From the NCBI GenBank assembly GCA_964621905.1, contig CAZUNG010000005.1:186001-250000 (forward strand): a DNA stretch of 64,000 nt, read 5' to 3'. The notes beneath the pieces were generated by a model. That model did not search any database and was not told the DNA's origin. It saw nothing but the letters and a program-made list of their open reading frames with translations. The translations under genes and the position numbers were made by a program. The DNA is from Ruminococcus_G sp964621905. Its GTDB lineage: Bacteria; Bacillota; Clostridia; Lachnospirales; Lachnospiraceae. The stretch's first letter is position 1; every line of letters starts with the position of its first letter. This document shows, in pieces, positions 44,388-52,909 of this stretch.

Positions 44388-45131
44388 TCACCGTGCATCC
44401 CTGAGGGGAAGATTGGTAAAGCTCAGAAACCGGCTGGCAGAGGTATTCAGTACCAGCTCTTCCGGGAATTCCGTCTCGGAAAGCAGCTGATAAGCGGCGG
44501 CGTGATTGCCGATCTCCGTCACAGTATGGGCATCGCTGTTGACGACGATCGGCTGTCCGTATTCCTTACAGAGCTGCAGCATCCTTAGGTCGATCTCGCG
44601 GGCATTCTGACGCATGGTCCGCGGGTCCAGCGAATGATTGTTCAGCTCCAGCACTTTTCCGTACTTTTTGGCTCCCTCGACCAGCGCTTCCATGTGCACG
44701 GGAAAACGGCCGTCGTCCGGATGGCCGATGATATTGATACAGGGATTTTCCATGATGCGAAGACAGACGCGGGTGTTTTCATCGATATCACATCCGGGGT
44801 AGCAGGGCGGATGGATACTGGCGATAGCGACATCCATTTTGGAAAGGTCCTTCTGGCTTAAATCAATTTCACCACCCGGGAGGATATTCAGCTCAACTCC
44901 GATCAGGTATCTGGTGAAACCGCCGAATTTTTCCTGATAGTATTCGCGGTCAATCATGTCCGAATTGCTGAAATAGTACGGATGAGTGCTGCCGGGCATT
45001 GCCGGGGCATGGTCAGTGATGGCAAGCAGTTCCAGTTTTTTTTCGGCGGCGGCCTGCATCATCTCTGTCATGGTGTTGTACGCGTGTCCGCTGACGATGG
45101 TATGCGTATGTGTATCTAAAACGTCTTTCAT
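44388..45131 (-). CDS. PHP-domain phosphoesterase (YcdX-like)
   Basis: A 247-residue metal-dependent phosphatase of the PHP superfamily. Metal-binding motifs are DTHTHTIVSGH (residues about 6-16), ITDHAP, GVELNIL, ASIHPP, GHPDD and NSDAH, in the order expected for the trinuclear site of YcdX-type proteins. The true substrate is unknown; histidinol phosphate is one possibility. Start ATG 45131 with GAGGAAG. Its stop is directly next to the thiD stop. Confidence 0.88.
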   Translation of the reverse strand: MKDVLDTHTHTIVSGHAYNTMTEMMQAAAEKKLELLAITDHAPAMPGSTHPYYFSNSDMIDREYYQEKFGGFTRYLIGVELNILPGGEIDLSQKDLSKMDVAIASIHPPCYPGCDIDENTRVCLRIMENPCINIIGHPDDGRFPVHMEALVEGAKKYGKVLELNNHSLDPRTMRQNAREIDLRMLQLCKEYGQPIVVNSDAHTVTEIGNHAAAYQLLSETEFPEELVLNTSASRFLSFTNLPLRDAR

Positions 45132-45239
45132 AATAATCTTCCTCGTATACTAAGATTTGCAGAGATTTTAAGTGCCCTGCATAAGCACTCCAATATTGGT
45201 TAAGAGGCTTCGAGATGCCCGTGATATAATGCTGTCAGG

Positions 45240-45440
45240 TCGGCAGGGGCAAGTTCTAAACCTCCTCGTTGAACCGAACGGTTACTTCTGCGAGAGTCCG
45301 TTCCCCTGAACCGGAAGTTAGCTGCATACTCATTGGCTGTTTGCCGGATGCGAGGCCGTCCTTTTAGCAGTGAGGGCTATCGCATTGGTCTCCTCCGGAA
45401 TGATTCTGATTCGCGAGGGGTTGATGCTCCGGGTATCATG
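45240..45440 (+). ncRNA. Candidate IS110 bridge-RNA region (left end of the remnant)
   Basis: Three consecutive stem-loops upstream of the transposase start. First: CAGGGG (45244) with CCCCTG (45303), enclosing CTCG/CGAG and ACCG/CGGT. Second: ATGCGAGGCC (45348-45357) with GGGCTATCGCAT (45374-45385). Third: CCGGA (45395) with TCCGG (45428). Size (about 190 nt) and position match the bridge RNAs described for IS110-group elements, encoded in the left end before the transposase. Whether it is transcribed is unknown. Confidence 0.5.
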
Positions 45441-45492
45441 GGTATCCCAAAGCCTGTTGACCTGAAAATCCACCCCAGAGGAGGGGATATTC

Positions 45493-45985
45493 GTGCACAA
45501 GCTTTTCGTTGACATTGATGTGGGTAGCCGTGGTAATGCCACATACCTCATACCTGTTTCTCAAGTGCTCCGGCTTGGCGCAGGACGCTGACATCAAGAA
45601 TACCAGTGCCACAGTCCTTGCTTTACTTGAAGCGTTCGAAACAGTAGACGATCTTGCAAACGTCGACTTAGAAACGCTGTCGGACTTCGTAGCCAGGGCT
45701 GGGCATGGTCGATTTGCGAATCCAGAGAACACAGCAAAAACCGTACAAGCTGCGGCCAGGGGCTTCTATCGCCTTCCGAAAACCATAAACGCTTCGGTTA
45801 ACCAGGCAATGTCCGTTTCCGTATCCACCATGCGTTACATGGATCAGCAGATTAAGGTTTTGGGGAAAGCTATTGAGGACCAGTTCGAAATTATCCCCAA
45901 TCCCCTTACTTTCATCCCTGGCATCGGCGATATCAATCGGTTCCACTCCCAGGCTTCTATTGCCAAGTTCGCTGGCCTTGTGTGA
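45493..45985 (+). pseudogene. IS110-family transposase remnant with internal deletions
   Basis: GTG 45493, after GGAGGGG, starts MHKLFVDIDVGSRGNATYLI, the RuvC-like N-terminus with the first catalytic Asp. The frame then shifts at about 45520-45555 into one (open from 45509) encoding middle and C-terminal IS110 sequence: FLKCSGLAQD, ARGFYRLPKTINASVNQ, and FIPGIGDINRFHSQASIAKF. The usual stretch between IPGIG and the next DI-RF motif is missing, and the protein stops at FAGLV before the catalytic serine region. At least three deletions make it non-functional. Confidence 0.85.
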
Positions 45986-46039
45986 TAAGATCGTGTCTTT
46001 AGTATCTATTATAATTAAAATCGGGCAAAATAAAAGCAG

Positions 46040-46068
46040 TTGAAAAAAAACGCTGTATCATATATACT
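46040..46068 (+). promoter_or_regulatory. Promoter of the SEC-C gene
   Basis: TTGAAA (46040-46045) and TATACT (46063-46068), 17-bp spacer. Confidence 0.68.
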
Positions 46069-46125
46069 ATATCTGTTAGCATCACGGGTGTGGTGGAAGT
46101 ACGAAGTGAAGGAAGGGATGTATCG

Positions 46126-46626
46126 ATGACTTTATTAGAGCAGTGGAGAAAACAGGCGTACGATCAGAACGCAGATAAGGGAAAACTTCAGAGATTCTGG
46201 GCGGAATATTTTCTGGTTGAAAAGGGGATTTATGAACAGCTTCTTGCAAATCCGGATGAAGTTGTGACGGGAACGGTAAAAGAGCTGGCTGAGAAGTATG
46301 AGATCGACGTGATGACGATGGTTGGTTTCCTGGACGGTATCAATGACAGCCTGAAGGAAGCGAATCCGATCGAAGAGATGGATGAGGACACCACAGTCAG
46401 TCTGGGATTTGATAAAGAGCTGCTGTATAAAAACATGGTTGACGCGAAAGCCGACTGGCTGTATGAGCTGCCGGCCTGGAATGATATTTTCACCGCGGAG
46501 CAGCAAAAAGAGCTGTATCTGGAACAGAAAAAATCCGGCACAATCGTAAAAGGGCATAAAGTCGGAAGAAATGACCCATGTCCGTGTGGAAGCGGTAAAA
46601 AATATAAAAAATGCTGCGGTAAATAA
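46126..46626 (+). CDS. SEC-C metal-binding motif protein
   Basis: A 166-residue soluble acidic helical protein that ends in a SEC-C zinc motif, GRNDPCPCGSGKKYKKCCGK, the same motif found at the end of SecA. The N-terminal 140 residues (WRKQAYDQNADKGKLQRFWA onward) match no family I can name. Start ATG 46126 after GAAGGAAGGG; the frame extends upstream to 46090. It may bind ribosomes or SecA-type partners through the zinc knuckle; this is inference. Confidence 0.85.
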   Translation: MTLLEQWRKQAYDQNADKGKLQRFWAEYFLVEKGIYEQLLANPDEVVTGTVKELAEKYEIDVMTMVGFLDGINDSLKEANPIEEMDEDTTVSLGFDKELLYKNMVDAKADWLYELPAWNDIFTAEQQKELYLEQKKSGTIVKGHKVGRNDPCPCGSGKKYKKCCGK

Positions 46627-46645
46627 ATATTAAAAAAACATAAAA

Positions 46646-46678
46646 GCCTTGACGGATGTGTCAGGGTTTTTATATAGT
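46646..46678 (+). promoter_or_regulatory. Overlapping terminator stem and promoter of the GntR-ABC operon
   Basis: CCTTGAC (46647-46653) pairs with GTCAGGG and is followed by TTTTT, so it can end the SEC-C transcript. The same bases include TTGACG (46649-46654), a -35 box with TATAGT (46673-46678) 18 bp on. Confidence 0.6.
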
Positions 46679-46680
46679 AT

Positions 46681-46707
46681 AAGTGTATTAATACCATTAG
46701 TACACTT
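46681..46707 (+). promoter_or_regulatory. Probable operator of the GntR-type regulator
   Basis: A 27-bp inverted repeat: AAGTGTATTAAT, 3-bp spacer, ATTAGTACACTT (11 of 12 positions pair). It covers the expected transcription start, so binding would block the promoter. Confidence 0.72.
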
Positions 46708-46735
46708 GATACACGAGTGGTGGAAGGAGGCATTC

Positions 46736-47107
46736 ATGATTGTGTTGGATTATCAGGACCGCAGGCCGCTTTACGAGCAGATCACTGAGAAACTGCAGAT
46801 GTTGATTATTAAAGGGGTTTTAAAAGAGAATGAACAAATGCCGTCTGTCAGAAATCTGGCTATGGAATTGTCAATCAATCCCAACACTATCCAGAGGGCG
46901 TATGGACTTCTTGAGCAGCAGGGATATATCTATCCGATAAAAGGACGGGGGAACTTTGTCTCTTCCAGAAGGAATTTCATTCATGAGAGAAGACGCTGCT
47001 TCTTTGAGGACCTGGATATGCTGCTCGAACAGGGATATGATTTGGGAATTGAGAAGAACGACATGCATTCTCACGTAGATACAATCTATAAGGAGGGGAG
47101 CCGATGA
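46736..47107 (+). CDS. GntR-family regulator, YtrA type
   Basis: A 123-residue regulator: winged helix-turn-helix (PLYEQITEKLQMLIIKGVLK; MPSVRNLAMELSINPNTIQR; YIYPIKGRGNFV) and only a short C-terminal dimerisation tail, as in YtrA-type members that lack a ligand domain. Such proteins usually repress the ABC transporter in their own operon, often induced by cell-wall antibiotics. Start ATG 46736 after GAAGGAGG; a matching inverted repeat lies over the promoter. It overlaps the ATPase gene by 4 bases. Confidence 0.92.
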   Translation: MIVLDYQDRRPLYEQITEKLQMLIIKGVLKENEQMPSVRNLAMELSINPNTIQRAYGLLEQQGYIYPIKGRGNFVSSRRNFIHERRRCFFEDLDMLLEQGYDLGIEKNDMHSHVDTIYKEGSR

Positions 47108-48006
47108 TTGAAATAAAGAACATCCGCAAACAGTTCGGTGATGTACCGGCGATTCATGATATGAGCGCAGATATCCGTGAAGGAGCAGTCTTTGGTCTGG
47201 TTGGAACGAACGGTGCCGGAAAAAGTACATTTCTGAGAATTGTAAGCGGTATCCTGAAACCGGATAACGGAGAAGTACTGATCGATGGTGCGCCTGTATA
47301 TGAGAACAGCGCTGCAAAAGAAAAGCTGTTTTTTATCTCCGACGACCAGTATTATTTTCCAAATGCATCTGCGAAAGTTATGATGGAATATTATGCAATG
47401 ATCTATCAGGATTTTGATAAAAGAAAATTCAAAGAATATCTGGAAAAATTCGGATTGGATATGGACAGAAAAATCAATACATTTTCAAAAGGGATGAAGC
47501 GTCAGGTTTCCGTGCTGCTCGGGATCTGTGCCAATACAAAATATCTCCTGTGTGATGAGACTTTCGATGGTCTGGATCCTGTGATGCGCCAGGCGGTAAA
47601 GAGTATGTTTGTATCAGAGATCATGGGCAGGGATTTCACACCGATCATAGCATCCCATAATCTTCGGGAGCTGGAGGATATCTGTGACCATGTCGGGCTT
47701 CTGCACCAGGGCGGAATCCTGTTTTCCAAAGACCTGGAAGAAATGAAGTGTATGATTCATAAAGTGCAGTGTGTCATTCCGGTGACGTCGGACGAGGAGC
47801 AGCTGCTCAAGGAACTGGATGTGCTGCAGTGTACGAGAAGCGGTTCTCTGCTTACGATTACATCCAGGGGAGCGAAAAGTGAGATTATGGAACGGGTGGA
47901 GCGCAGAAACCCACTTTTCTGTGAGATACTTCCTCTGACTTTGGAGGAGATCTTTATCAGCGAAACGGAGGTAGCAGGATATGACATCAAAAATCTCATT
48001 TTCTAA
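47104..48006 (+). CDS. ABC transporter ATP-binding protein (YtrB-like)
   Basis: A 300-residue ATPase. Walker A is GLVGTNGAGKST (about residues 35-46); the signature is FSKGMKRQVSVLLGI, where LSGGQ is replaced by FSKGM as is common in this exporter class; Walker B is YLLCDETFDGLDP, with a Thr where Pro usually follows DE. The H-loop is ASHNL. It energises the large membrane protein encoded next, which it overlaps by 26 bases. Confidence 0.92.
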   Translation: MIEIKNIRKQFGDVPAIHDMSADIREGAVFGLVGTNGAGKSTFLRIVSGILKPDNGEVLIDGAPVYENSAAKEKLFFISDDQYYFPNASAKVMMEYYAMIYQDFDKRKFKEYLEKFGLDMDRKINTFSKGMKRQVSVLLGICANTKYLLCDETFDGLDPVMRQAVKSMFVSEIMGRDFTPIIASHNLRELEDICDHVGLLHQGGILFSKDLEEMKCMIHKVQCVIPVTSDEEQLLKELDVLQCTRSGSLLTITSRGAKSEIMERVERRNPLFCEILPLTLEEIFISETEVAGYDIKNLIF

Positions 48007-50131
48007 GATGGTATACAGTGATATGAAACGAAGAGTGTGGGTCATGGCGCTGCTGTTTCTTGGATTCTTTATTGTGCTGCCGCTGGGGTGCATGCTGAAG
48101 GTGGGAAATTACCAGAGGATGTTGTCTGACGGCAGCATCAAGGCGGCGGATCTGTTTGAGATGACAGCACGTTATGTCAGCGCGGATAATTATCTGGTTG
48201 CGCTGGGTGTTGTGGCAGGCGCAGTGCTGGCGGCATTTACAGGATTTGCCTATCTGCAGTCGAAAAGAAAACTGGATATGCTTCACAGTCTTCCCGTCAA
48301 GCGGGAGACATTGTTCGGTGTCCAGTATGTCAGCGGGCTGTTCATCTTTTTGATTCCGTACGGTATCAATATCCTGCTGATGCTGATTGTGTGTATCACA
48401 CGTACTGTCTGCACTGCCGCTGTGATGAACAGTTTCATTGTGGGAATTCTGATCCAGCTGTTATATTTTGTACTGTTTTACCACGTGGTGATCATTGCGA
48501 TACTGATGACGGGCAGAATTCTGGTCAGTGTATTCGGAACAATTGTATTTTTTGGGTATGCTCCGGTGCTGCAGGTGGTCATCAGCGGTTATTATCAGAC
48601 GTACTTTGATACGTTTTATATGTCGGGAGACGGTCTGCTCCATAAGATACTGGGGTATTTATCGCCGGCAACCATGTATATCAATCATATGACTGTATTT
48701 TATGAAAACGAGCAGAACAGCATCTCTGTGCTGCTTGAAAACCGGCTGATGCTGGCGGCGGTTATTGTGGCAGCGGCGATTTTGCTGGCTGTGGCAGTCT
48801 GGCTGTATAAAAAGCGCCCGTCGGAAGCGGCGCTGCACTCCATGGTATTTCCAAAATCAAGGCCGTTGATCAAGGTACTGCTGGTGACAGTGCTCTCCGC
48901 GGCAAGCGGTCTGTTTTTTGCAGGCATGGCGATGGAAGCAGTGGATTTCTGGGCTGCATTCGGTATTATATTCGGAACGGTCATACTGCACTGCATTGTG
49001 GAAGTGATCTACTCCTATGAGTTTAAAAAAGTACTGTCTCATAAAGTGACATTTTTCATATCACTTGGTGCGGTGCTGCTGTTTGCTGCAATTTTCCGTT
49101 TTGATATTTTTGGCTACGATACAAGGATACCACAGGAAAATGAAATCGAATCCATGGCAGTGTCTGTAAACGGACTGGATGATTACATCAACTATTCTGC
49201 ACAGTCGGATGAGCAGCTGCACTCTTATACGATGGATCAGTACCGATTCAAATATGGAAAGATGGAAGATATCAAAACAGCCTATGCACTTGCCGAGCAG
49301 GGCGTAAAAAATGAGAAAACACAGAGTTATAAAGATTCAAAAGACGGCAGCTGGTCACTGGTAACGGTAGAGTACTGTCTTAAGGGAGGCGGTGTGAAAT
49401 ACCGCAGTTACCATATTGAGGACGTGGAGCTGGAAGCCATGATTCCATCTCTGTATGACACACCTGGATTCAAGGCGGGCCAGTATCCGCTGATTGATAT
49501 GAATATTCAAAATCTCGCGATCAAACAGGTGGAACTGAGTGATGCCTGCCATATGAATGAGATTATGAATCTCACAAGCGAAGATGCACAGAAACTTCTG
49601 ACGGTGTATCAAAAAGAGCTGAAAGAAGCATCCTATGATGATATGAAGCCGGAAACAATTGCCGGAGTTTTAGATTTTTATAAGGATTCCTATGAGGAAC
49701 TTGCCACTTCCTACTGTGTATACGAAAGCTTTACTGAGACACTGGATCTGATGAGAGAACTGGGATACGACGTGCAGGGAAAACCGGAAATTTCAAATGT
49801 GAGTGAGGTTACCGTCTACAATTATACAGAAGATTATTCACAGCAGGCGGAGAATTATTCAGGGATCACAATGGTCAATGAAGACGGCTCGGTGACATTC
49901 AGCGATCCAAAACATGTCAGTGAGATCATGGAAAATATCATTCTGGACAGAAACAGCAGCTTCTATGGAGAGTCGGGATATAATATCGGTGTAACGATGA
50001 AGCAGGCCAGTAAAAATGGAGGCCTTCAGATTTCATATTATACATTTAAAAGAGGCAAAGTTCCGGCGTGCGTGACAGAAGCATTTGAAAGAGTGACAAA
50101 GGAAGTAGAAAAATCGGCCGGCAAAGGTTGA
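47981..50131 (+). CDS. ABC exporter membrane protein (DUF6449-like)
   Basis: A 716-residue membrane protein. About nine or ten helices occupy residues 20-375 (for example VWVMALLFLGFFIVLPLGC and VVAGAVLAAFTGFAYL), with a conserved LPVKRETLFG loop after the second helix. Residues about 390-716 form one large hydrophilic domain, probably outside the cell. I recognise the C-terminal part from memory as DUF6449. With the GntR and ATPase genes it forms an operon of the type linked to peptide-antibiotic or envelope-stress responses; substrate unknown. Confidence 0.82.
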   Translation: MTSKISFSKMVYSDMKRRVWVMALLFLGFFIVLPLGCMLKVGNYQRMLSDGSIKAADLFEMTARYVSADNYLVALGVVAGAVLAAFTGFAYLQSKRKLDMLHSLPVKRETLFGVQYVSGLFIFLIPYGINILLMLIVCITRTVCTAAVMNSFIVGILIQLLYFVLFYHVVIIAILMTGRILVSVFGTIVFFGYAPVLQVVISGYYQTYFDTFYMSGDGLLHKILGYLSPATMYINHMTVFYENEQNSISVLLENRLMLAAVIVAAAILLAVAVWLYKKRPSEAALHSMVFPKSRPLIKVLLVTVLSAASGLFFAGMAMEAVDFWAAFGIIFGTVILHCIVEVIYSYEFKKVLSHKVTFFISLGAVLLFAAIFRFDIFGYDTRIPQENEIESMAVSVNGLDDYINYSAQSDEQLHSYTMDQYRFKYGKMEDIKTAYALAEQGVKNEKTQSYKDSKDGSWSLVTVEYCLKGGGVKYRSYHIEDVELEAMIPSLYDTPGFKAGQYPLIDMNIQNLAIKQVELSDACHMNEIMNLTSEDAQKLLTVYQKELKEASYDDMKPETIAGVLDFYKDSYEELATSYCVYESFTETLDLMRELGYDVQGKPEISNVSEVTVYNYTEDYSQQAENYSGITMVNEDGSVTFSDPKHVSEIMENIILDRNSSFYGESGYNIGVTMKQASKNGGLQISYYTFKRGKVPACVTEAFERVTKEVEKSAGKG

Positions 50132-50155
50132 CAAAAAGGTACGGAATGCTATAAT
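50128..50155 (+). promoter_or_regulatory. Promoter of thrS
   Basis: Consensus TTGACA (50128-50133) and TATAAT (50150-50155) with a 16-bp spacer. The -35 box includes the stop codon of the preceding gene. Confidence 0.82.
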
Positions 50156-50161
50156 AATACT

Positions 50162-50403
50162 ACAATTATGAACATCACGGTGAAGAGAAGAGTAAAATGT
50201 GGAAACCATTCAGAGAGAGGTGCCGATGGCTGGAAGCATCTTATGGGAAAGCATTTGAAAACTAACTCTGAGTGGCCCTAATCCGGCCCGGTGATTCCGT
50301 TATCATCAATTTGAGTGGTACTGACAGTGATGCCGGTACAATCAGGGTGGAACCGCGCGCAAGTCGTCCCTGTCTGTGAGAGCAGACCGGGGCGATTTTT
50401 TTG
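50162..50403 (+). promoter_or_regulatory. T-box leader (threonine) of thrS
   Basis: The T-box sequence AGGGTGGAACCGCG (50343-50356) is exact. Upstream stem I is closed by CAGAG/CTCTG, with a likely specifier ACT (Thr) at 50261-50263. The terminator CGTCCCTGTCTG/CAGACCGGGGCG with a T-tract spans 50363-50403. Uncharged tRNA-Thr should favour the antiterminator and switch on thrS. Confidence 0.93.
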
Positions 50404-50480
50404 AGTTGTGATTTGCATCACCGCTTCGTGCGGAAGGAAAAAAGTTGGCATAAAAATGAATGGATATGAGGAGAATGATC

Positions 50481-52433
50481 ATGAAGATTACATTGAAAGA
50501 TGGAACGGTGAAGGAATACGAGCAGGCGATGTCGGTCTATGACATCGCTCTTGATATCAGTGAAGGTCTGGCGCGGGCGGCGGCGGCCGGAGAGGTAGAT
50601 GGGGAGGTTGTGGATCTGAGAACCGTTGTGGATGCAGACTGTGCGCTGAGCATTTTGACGGCAAATGATCCGAAAGGTTTGGCTGCGCTTCGCCATACGA
50701 CTTCTCATGTCCTTGCGGAGGCTGTAAAACGCCTGTATCCGGAGGCCAAGCTGGCGATCGGACCGTCTATCGATACCGGCTTTTATTATGATTTTGACAG
50801 TCAGTCTTTTACGAGAGAAGACCTGGATGCAATCGAAAAAGAAATGAAGAAAATTATCAAAGAAGGTGCAAAGCTGGAGCGGTTTACGCTGCCAAGAGCA
50901 GAAGCGATTGCTTTTATGCAGGAGAAAGACGAACCGTATAAAGTGGAACTGATCAGGGATCTTCCGGAGGATGCCGTAATTTCTTTTTACTCGCAGGGGG
51001 ATTTTGTGGACCTCTGTGCAGGCCCCCATCTGATGAGCACCAAATCTATCAAGGCATTTAAACTGATTTCTTCATCCGGAGCGTATTGGAGAGGCAGTGA
51101 AAAAAATAAGATGCTGACCCGTATCTATGGGACAGCATTCGCAAAAAAAGATGAATTGAAAGAGTATCTGCAGCAGCTGGAGGAGGCGAAAAAAAGGGAC
51201 CACAACAAACTGGGACGTGAGATGGAGATCTTCACAACCGTTGACGTGGTGGGACAGGGCCTGCCGCTGATCATGCCGAACGGCGTGACGATCATACAGA
51301 CATTACAGCGCTGGGTTGAAGATGAGGAAGAAAAACGCGGCTATATCAGGACGAAGACACCGCTGATGGCGAAAAAAGATCTGTATGTGATCTCCGATCA
51401 CTGGAATCATTATAAAGAGGGAATGTTTGTGCTGGGGGATGAAGAGAAAGACGAGGAAGTCTATGCACTTCGTCCGATGACATGCCCGTTCCAGTACTAT
51501 GTATACAAAGCAAAACAGCACAGTTACCGTGATCTGCCGCTGCGCTACGGTGAAACTTCCACACTCTTTCGAAATGAGGATTCCGGTGAGATGCACGGTT
51601 TGACGCGTGTGCGGCAGTTTACGATCTCGGAGGGTCATCTGATCATCCGTCCGGACCAGGTTGAGGAGGAATTCAAAGGCTGTGTGGACCTTGCCAAATA
51701 CTGTATGACGACACTTGGCCTGCAGGACGATGTGACATACCGTCTTTCCCTGTGGGATCCGAAAAATCAGGAAAAATATCTGGGTACAGAGGAAATGTGG
51801 AATCAAGTGCAGGATACGATGCGCCAGATCCTGGGCCACATCGGCATTGACTTCACAGAGGCTGAAGGGGAGGCGGCATTCTATGGACCGAAGCTTGATA
51901 TCCAGGCAAAAAATGTATACGGCAAAGAAGACACCATGATCACCATTCAGCTGGATATGTTTCTGGCAGAACGCTTTGATATGAGCTTTGTTGACAAAGA
52001 CGGAGAAAAGAAACGTCCGTATATTATTCACCGCACGGCGATGGGATGCTATGAGAGGACGCTGGCATGGCTGATTGAAAAATATGCCGGACTGTTTCCG
52101 ACCTGGCTGTGTCCGGAACAGGTGCGCGTACTGCCGATCTCAGAAAAATATCAGGATTATGCGGCAAAAGTGGAGGCACAGCTCAAAGAGAACGGCATCC
52201 GCTGTTCGATGGACAACCGAAGTGAAAAAATCGGCTATAAAATCCGGGAGGCGAGACTTCAGAAAGTTCCTTATATGCTGGTCGTAGGCGCACAGGAAGA
52301 GGAAGAAGGAGTGGTTTCCGTGAGAAGCCGTTACCTCGGGGACGAAGGACAGAAGACCCTGGATTTATTTATCGACGATATCTGCCGTGAAATCCGTACA
52401 AAAGAAATTCGCAAAATTGAAGTTGAAAATTAA
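50481..52433 (+). CDS. thrS: Threonyl-tRNA synthetase
   Basis: Charges tRNA-Thr. At 650 residues the domains run TGS (MKITLKDGTVKEYEQAMSV), editing domain with HTTSHVLAEAVKRLYP (HxxxH), class II catalytic core (MTCPFQYYVY; RYGETSTLFRNEDSGEMHGL; VRQFTISEGH) and anticodon-binding domain (CPEQVRVLPISEKYQDYA). ATG 50481 with GAGGAG upstream is chosen over the in-frame 50460. Expression is controlled by the T-box just upstream. Confidence 0.97.
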   Translation: MKITLKDGTVKEYEQAMSVYDIALDISEGLARAAAAGEVDGEVVDLRTVVDADCALSILTANDPKGLAALRHTTSHVLAEAVKRLYPEAKLAIGPSIDTGFYYDFDSQSFTREDLDAIEKEMKKIIKEGAKLERFTLPRAEAIAFMQEKDEPYKVELIRDLPEDAVISFYSQGDFVDLCAGPHLMSTKSIKAFKLISSSGAYWRGSEKNKMLTRIYGTAFAKKDELKEYLQQLEEAKKRDHNKLGREMEIFTTVDVVGQGLPLIMPNGVTIIQTLQRWVEDEEEKRGYIRTKTPLMAKKDLYVISDHWNHYKEGMFVLGDEEKDEEVYALRPMTCPFQYYVYKAKQHSYRDLPLRYGETSTLFRNEDSGEMHGLTRVRQFTISEGHLIIRPDQVEEEFKGCVDLAKYCMTTLGLQDDVTYRLSLWDPKNQEKYLGTEEMWNQVQDTMRQILGHIGIDFTEAEGEAAFYGPKLDIQAKNVYGKEDTMITIQLDMFLAERFDMSFVDKDGEKKRPYIIHRTAMGCYERTLAWLIEKYAGLFPTWLCPEQVRVLPISEKYQDYAAKVEAQLKENGIRCSMDNRSEKIGYKIREARLQKVPYMLVVGAQEEEEGVVSVRSRYLGDEGQKTLDLFIDDICREIRTKEIRKIEVEN

Positions 52434-52510
52434 AAAAGTACGGTATTTAAAGGTGTATAAAAAGTTAGAAAGCGCACATACTATTCCAAAATGAAAAGGA
52501 GGTAGTATGT

Positions 52511-52834
52511 ATGCCAGTATTAAGTTGTGCAGCAACAACATGCATTTACAACAAAGATGAGCTTTGTTCAAAAGGAGAAATCAAAGTCGCAGGTGACGAC
52601 GCACGTCGTCCGGACGATACCTGTTGTGCAAGCTTCGTTGAGCGCAGCGATTCTATGAGCAACAGCGCTGACGGCGGGTGCGGATGTACAACCATCGACA
52701 TCTGCTGTGAGGCATGTAAATGTACATTTAATGATCATGAAAAATGTACAGCAAGAGAAATCGGAATCGAAGGCTCTAATGCCTGTTCCTGTGAAGAAAC
52801 AGAATGTGGAAGCTTTCGCTGTGAAAATTGCTGA
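52511..52834 (+). CDS. Protein with two DUF1540 domains
   Basis: A 107-residue cysteine-rich protein. Two copies of the DUF1540 pattern: SCAATTCIYNKDELCSKGEI with CCASF, then CCEACKCTFNDHEKCTAREI with ECGSFRC. Sixteen or so cysteines suggest metal binding; the family's function is not known to me. RBS AAAAGGAGG lies before ATG 52511. It is monocistronic, ending in a strong terminator. Confidence 0.88.
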   Translation: MPVLSCAATTCIYNKDELCSKGEIKVAGDDARRPDDTCCASFVERSDSMSNSADGGCGCTTIDICCEACKCTFNDHEKCTAREIGIEGSNACSCEETECGSFRCENC

Positions 52835-52860
52835 TAACAGAGAAATGGTTTGAGTGATAG

Positions 52861-52909
52861 GAAAATCCCGTTTGTGATATGACTACGTATCATAAACGGG
52901 ATTTTTTTG
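52861..52909 (+). terminator. Rho-independent terminator after the DUF1540 gene
   Basis: AAATCCCGTTT pairs with AAACGGGATTT with an inner TGATA/TATCA stem, then TTTTTT. Confidence 0.93.

Larger units (their letters stand above)
45180..45992 (+). mobile_element. Decayed IS110-family insertion element
   Basis: A non-coding left part with strong RNA-like folding, then a broken IS110-type transposase. The outer boundaries are approximate: IS110 elements often lack terminal inverted repeats and none was seen. It lies between the PHP gene and the SEC-C gene promoter. Confidence 0.7.

Noticed and set aside
45509..45985. A stand-alone 158-residue protein starting at ATG 45509
   Set aside because: Its first residues are out-of-frame transposase sequence; the rest is IS110 C-terminal sequence, so it is a frameshifted remnant.
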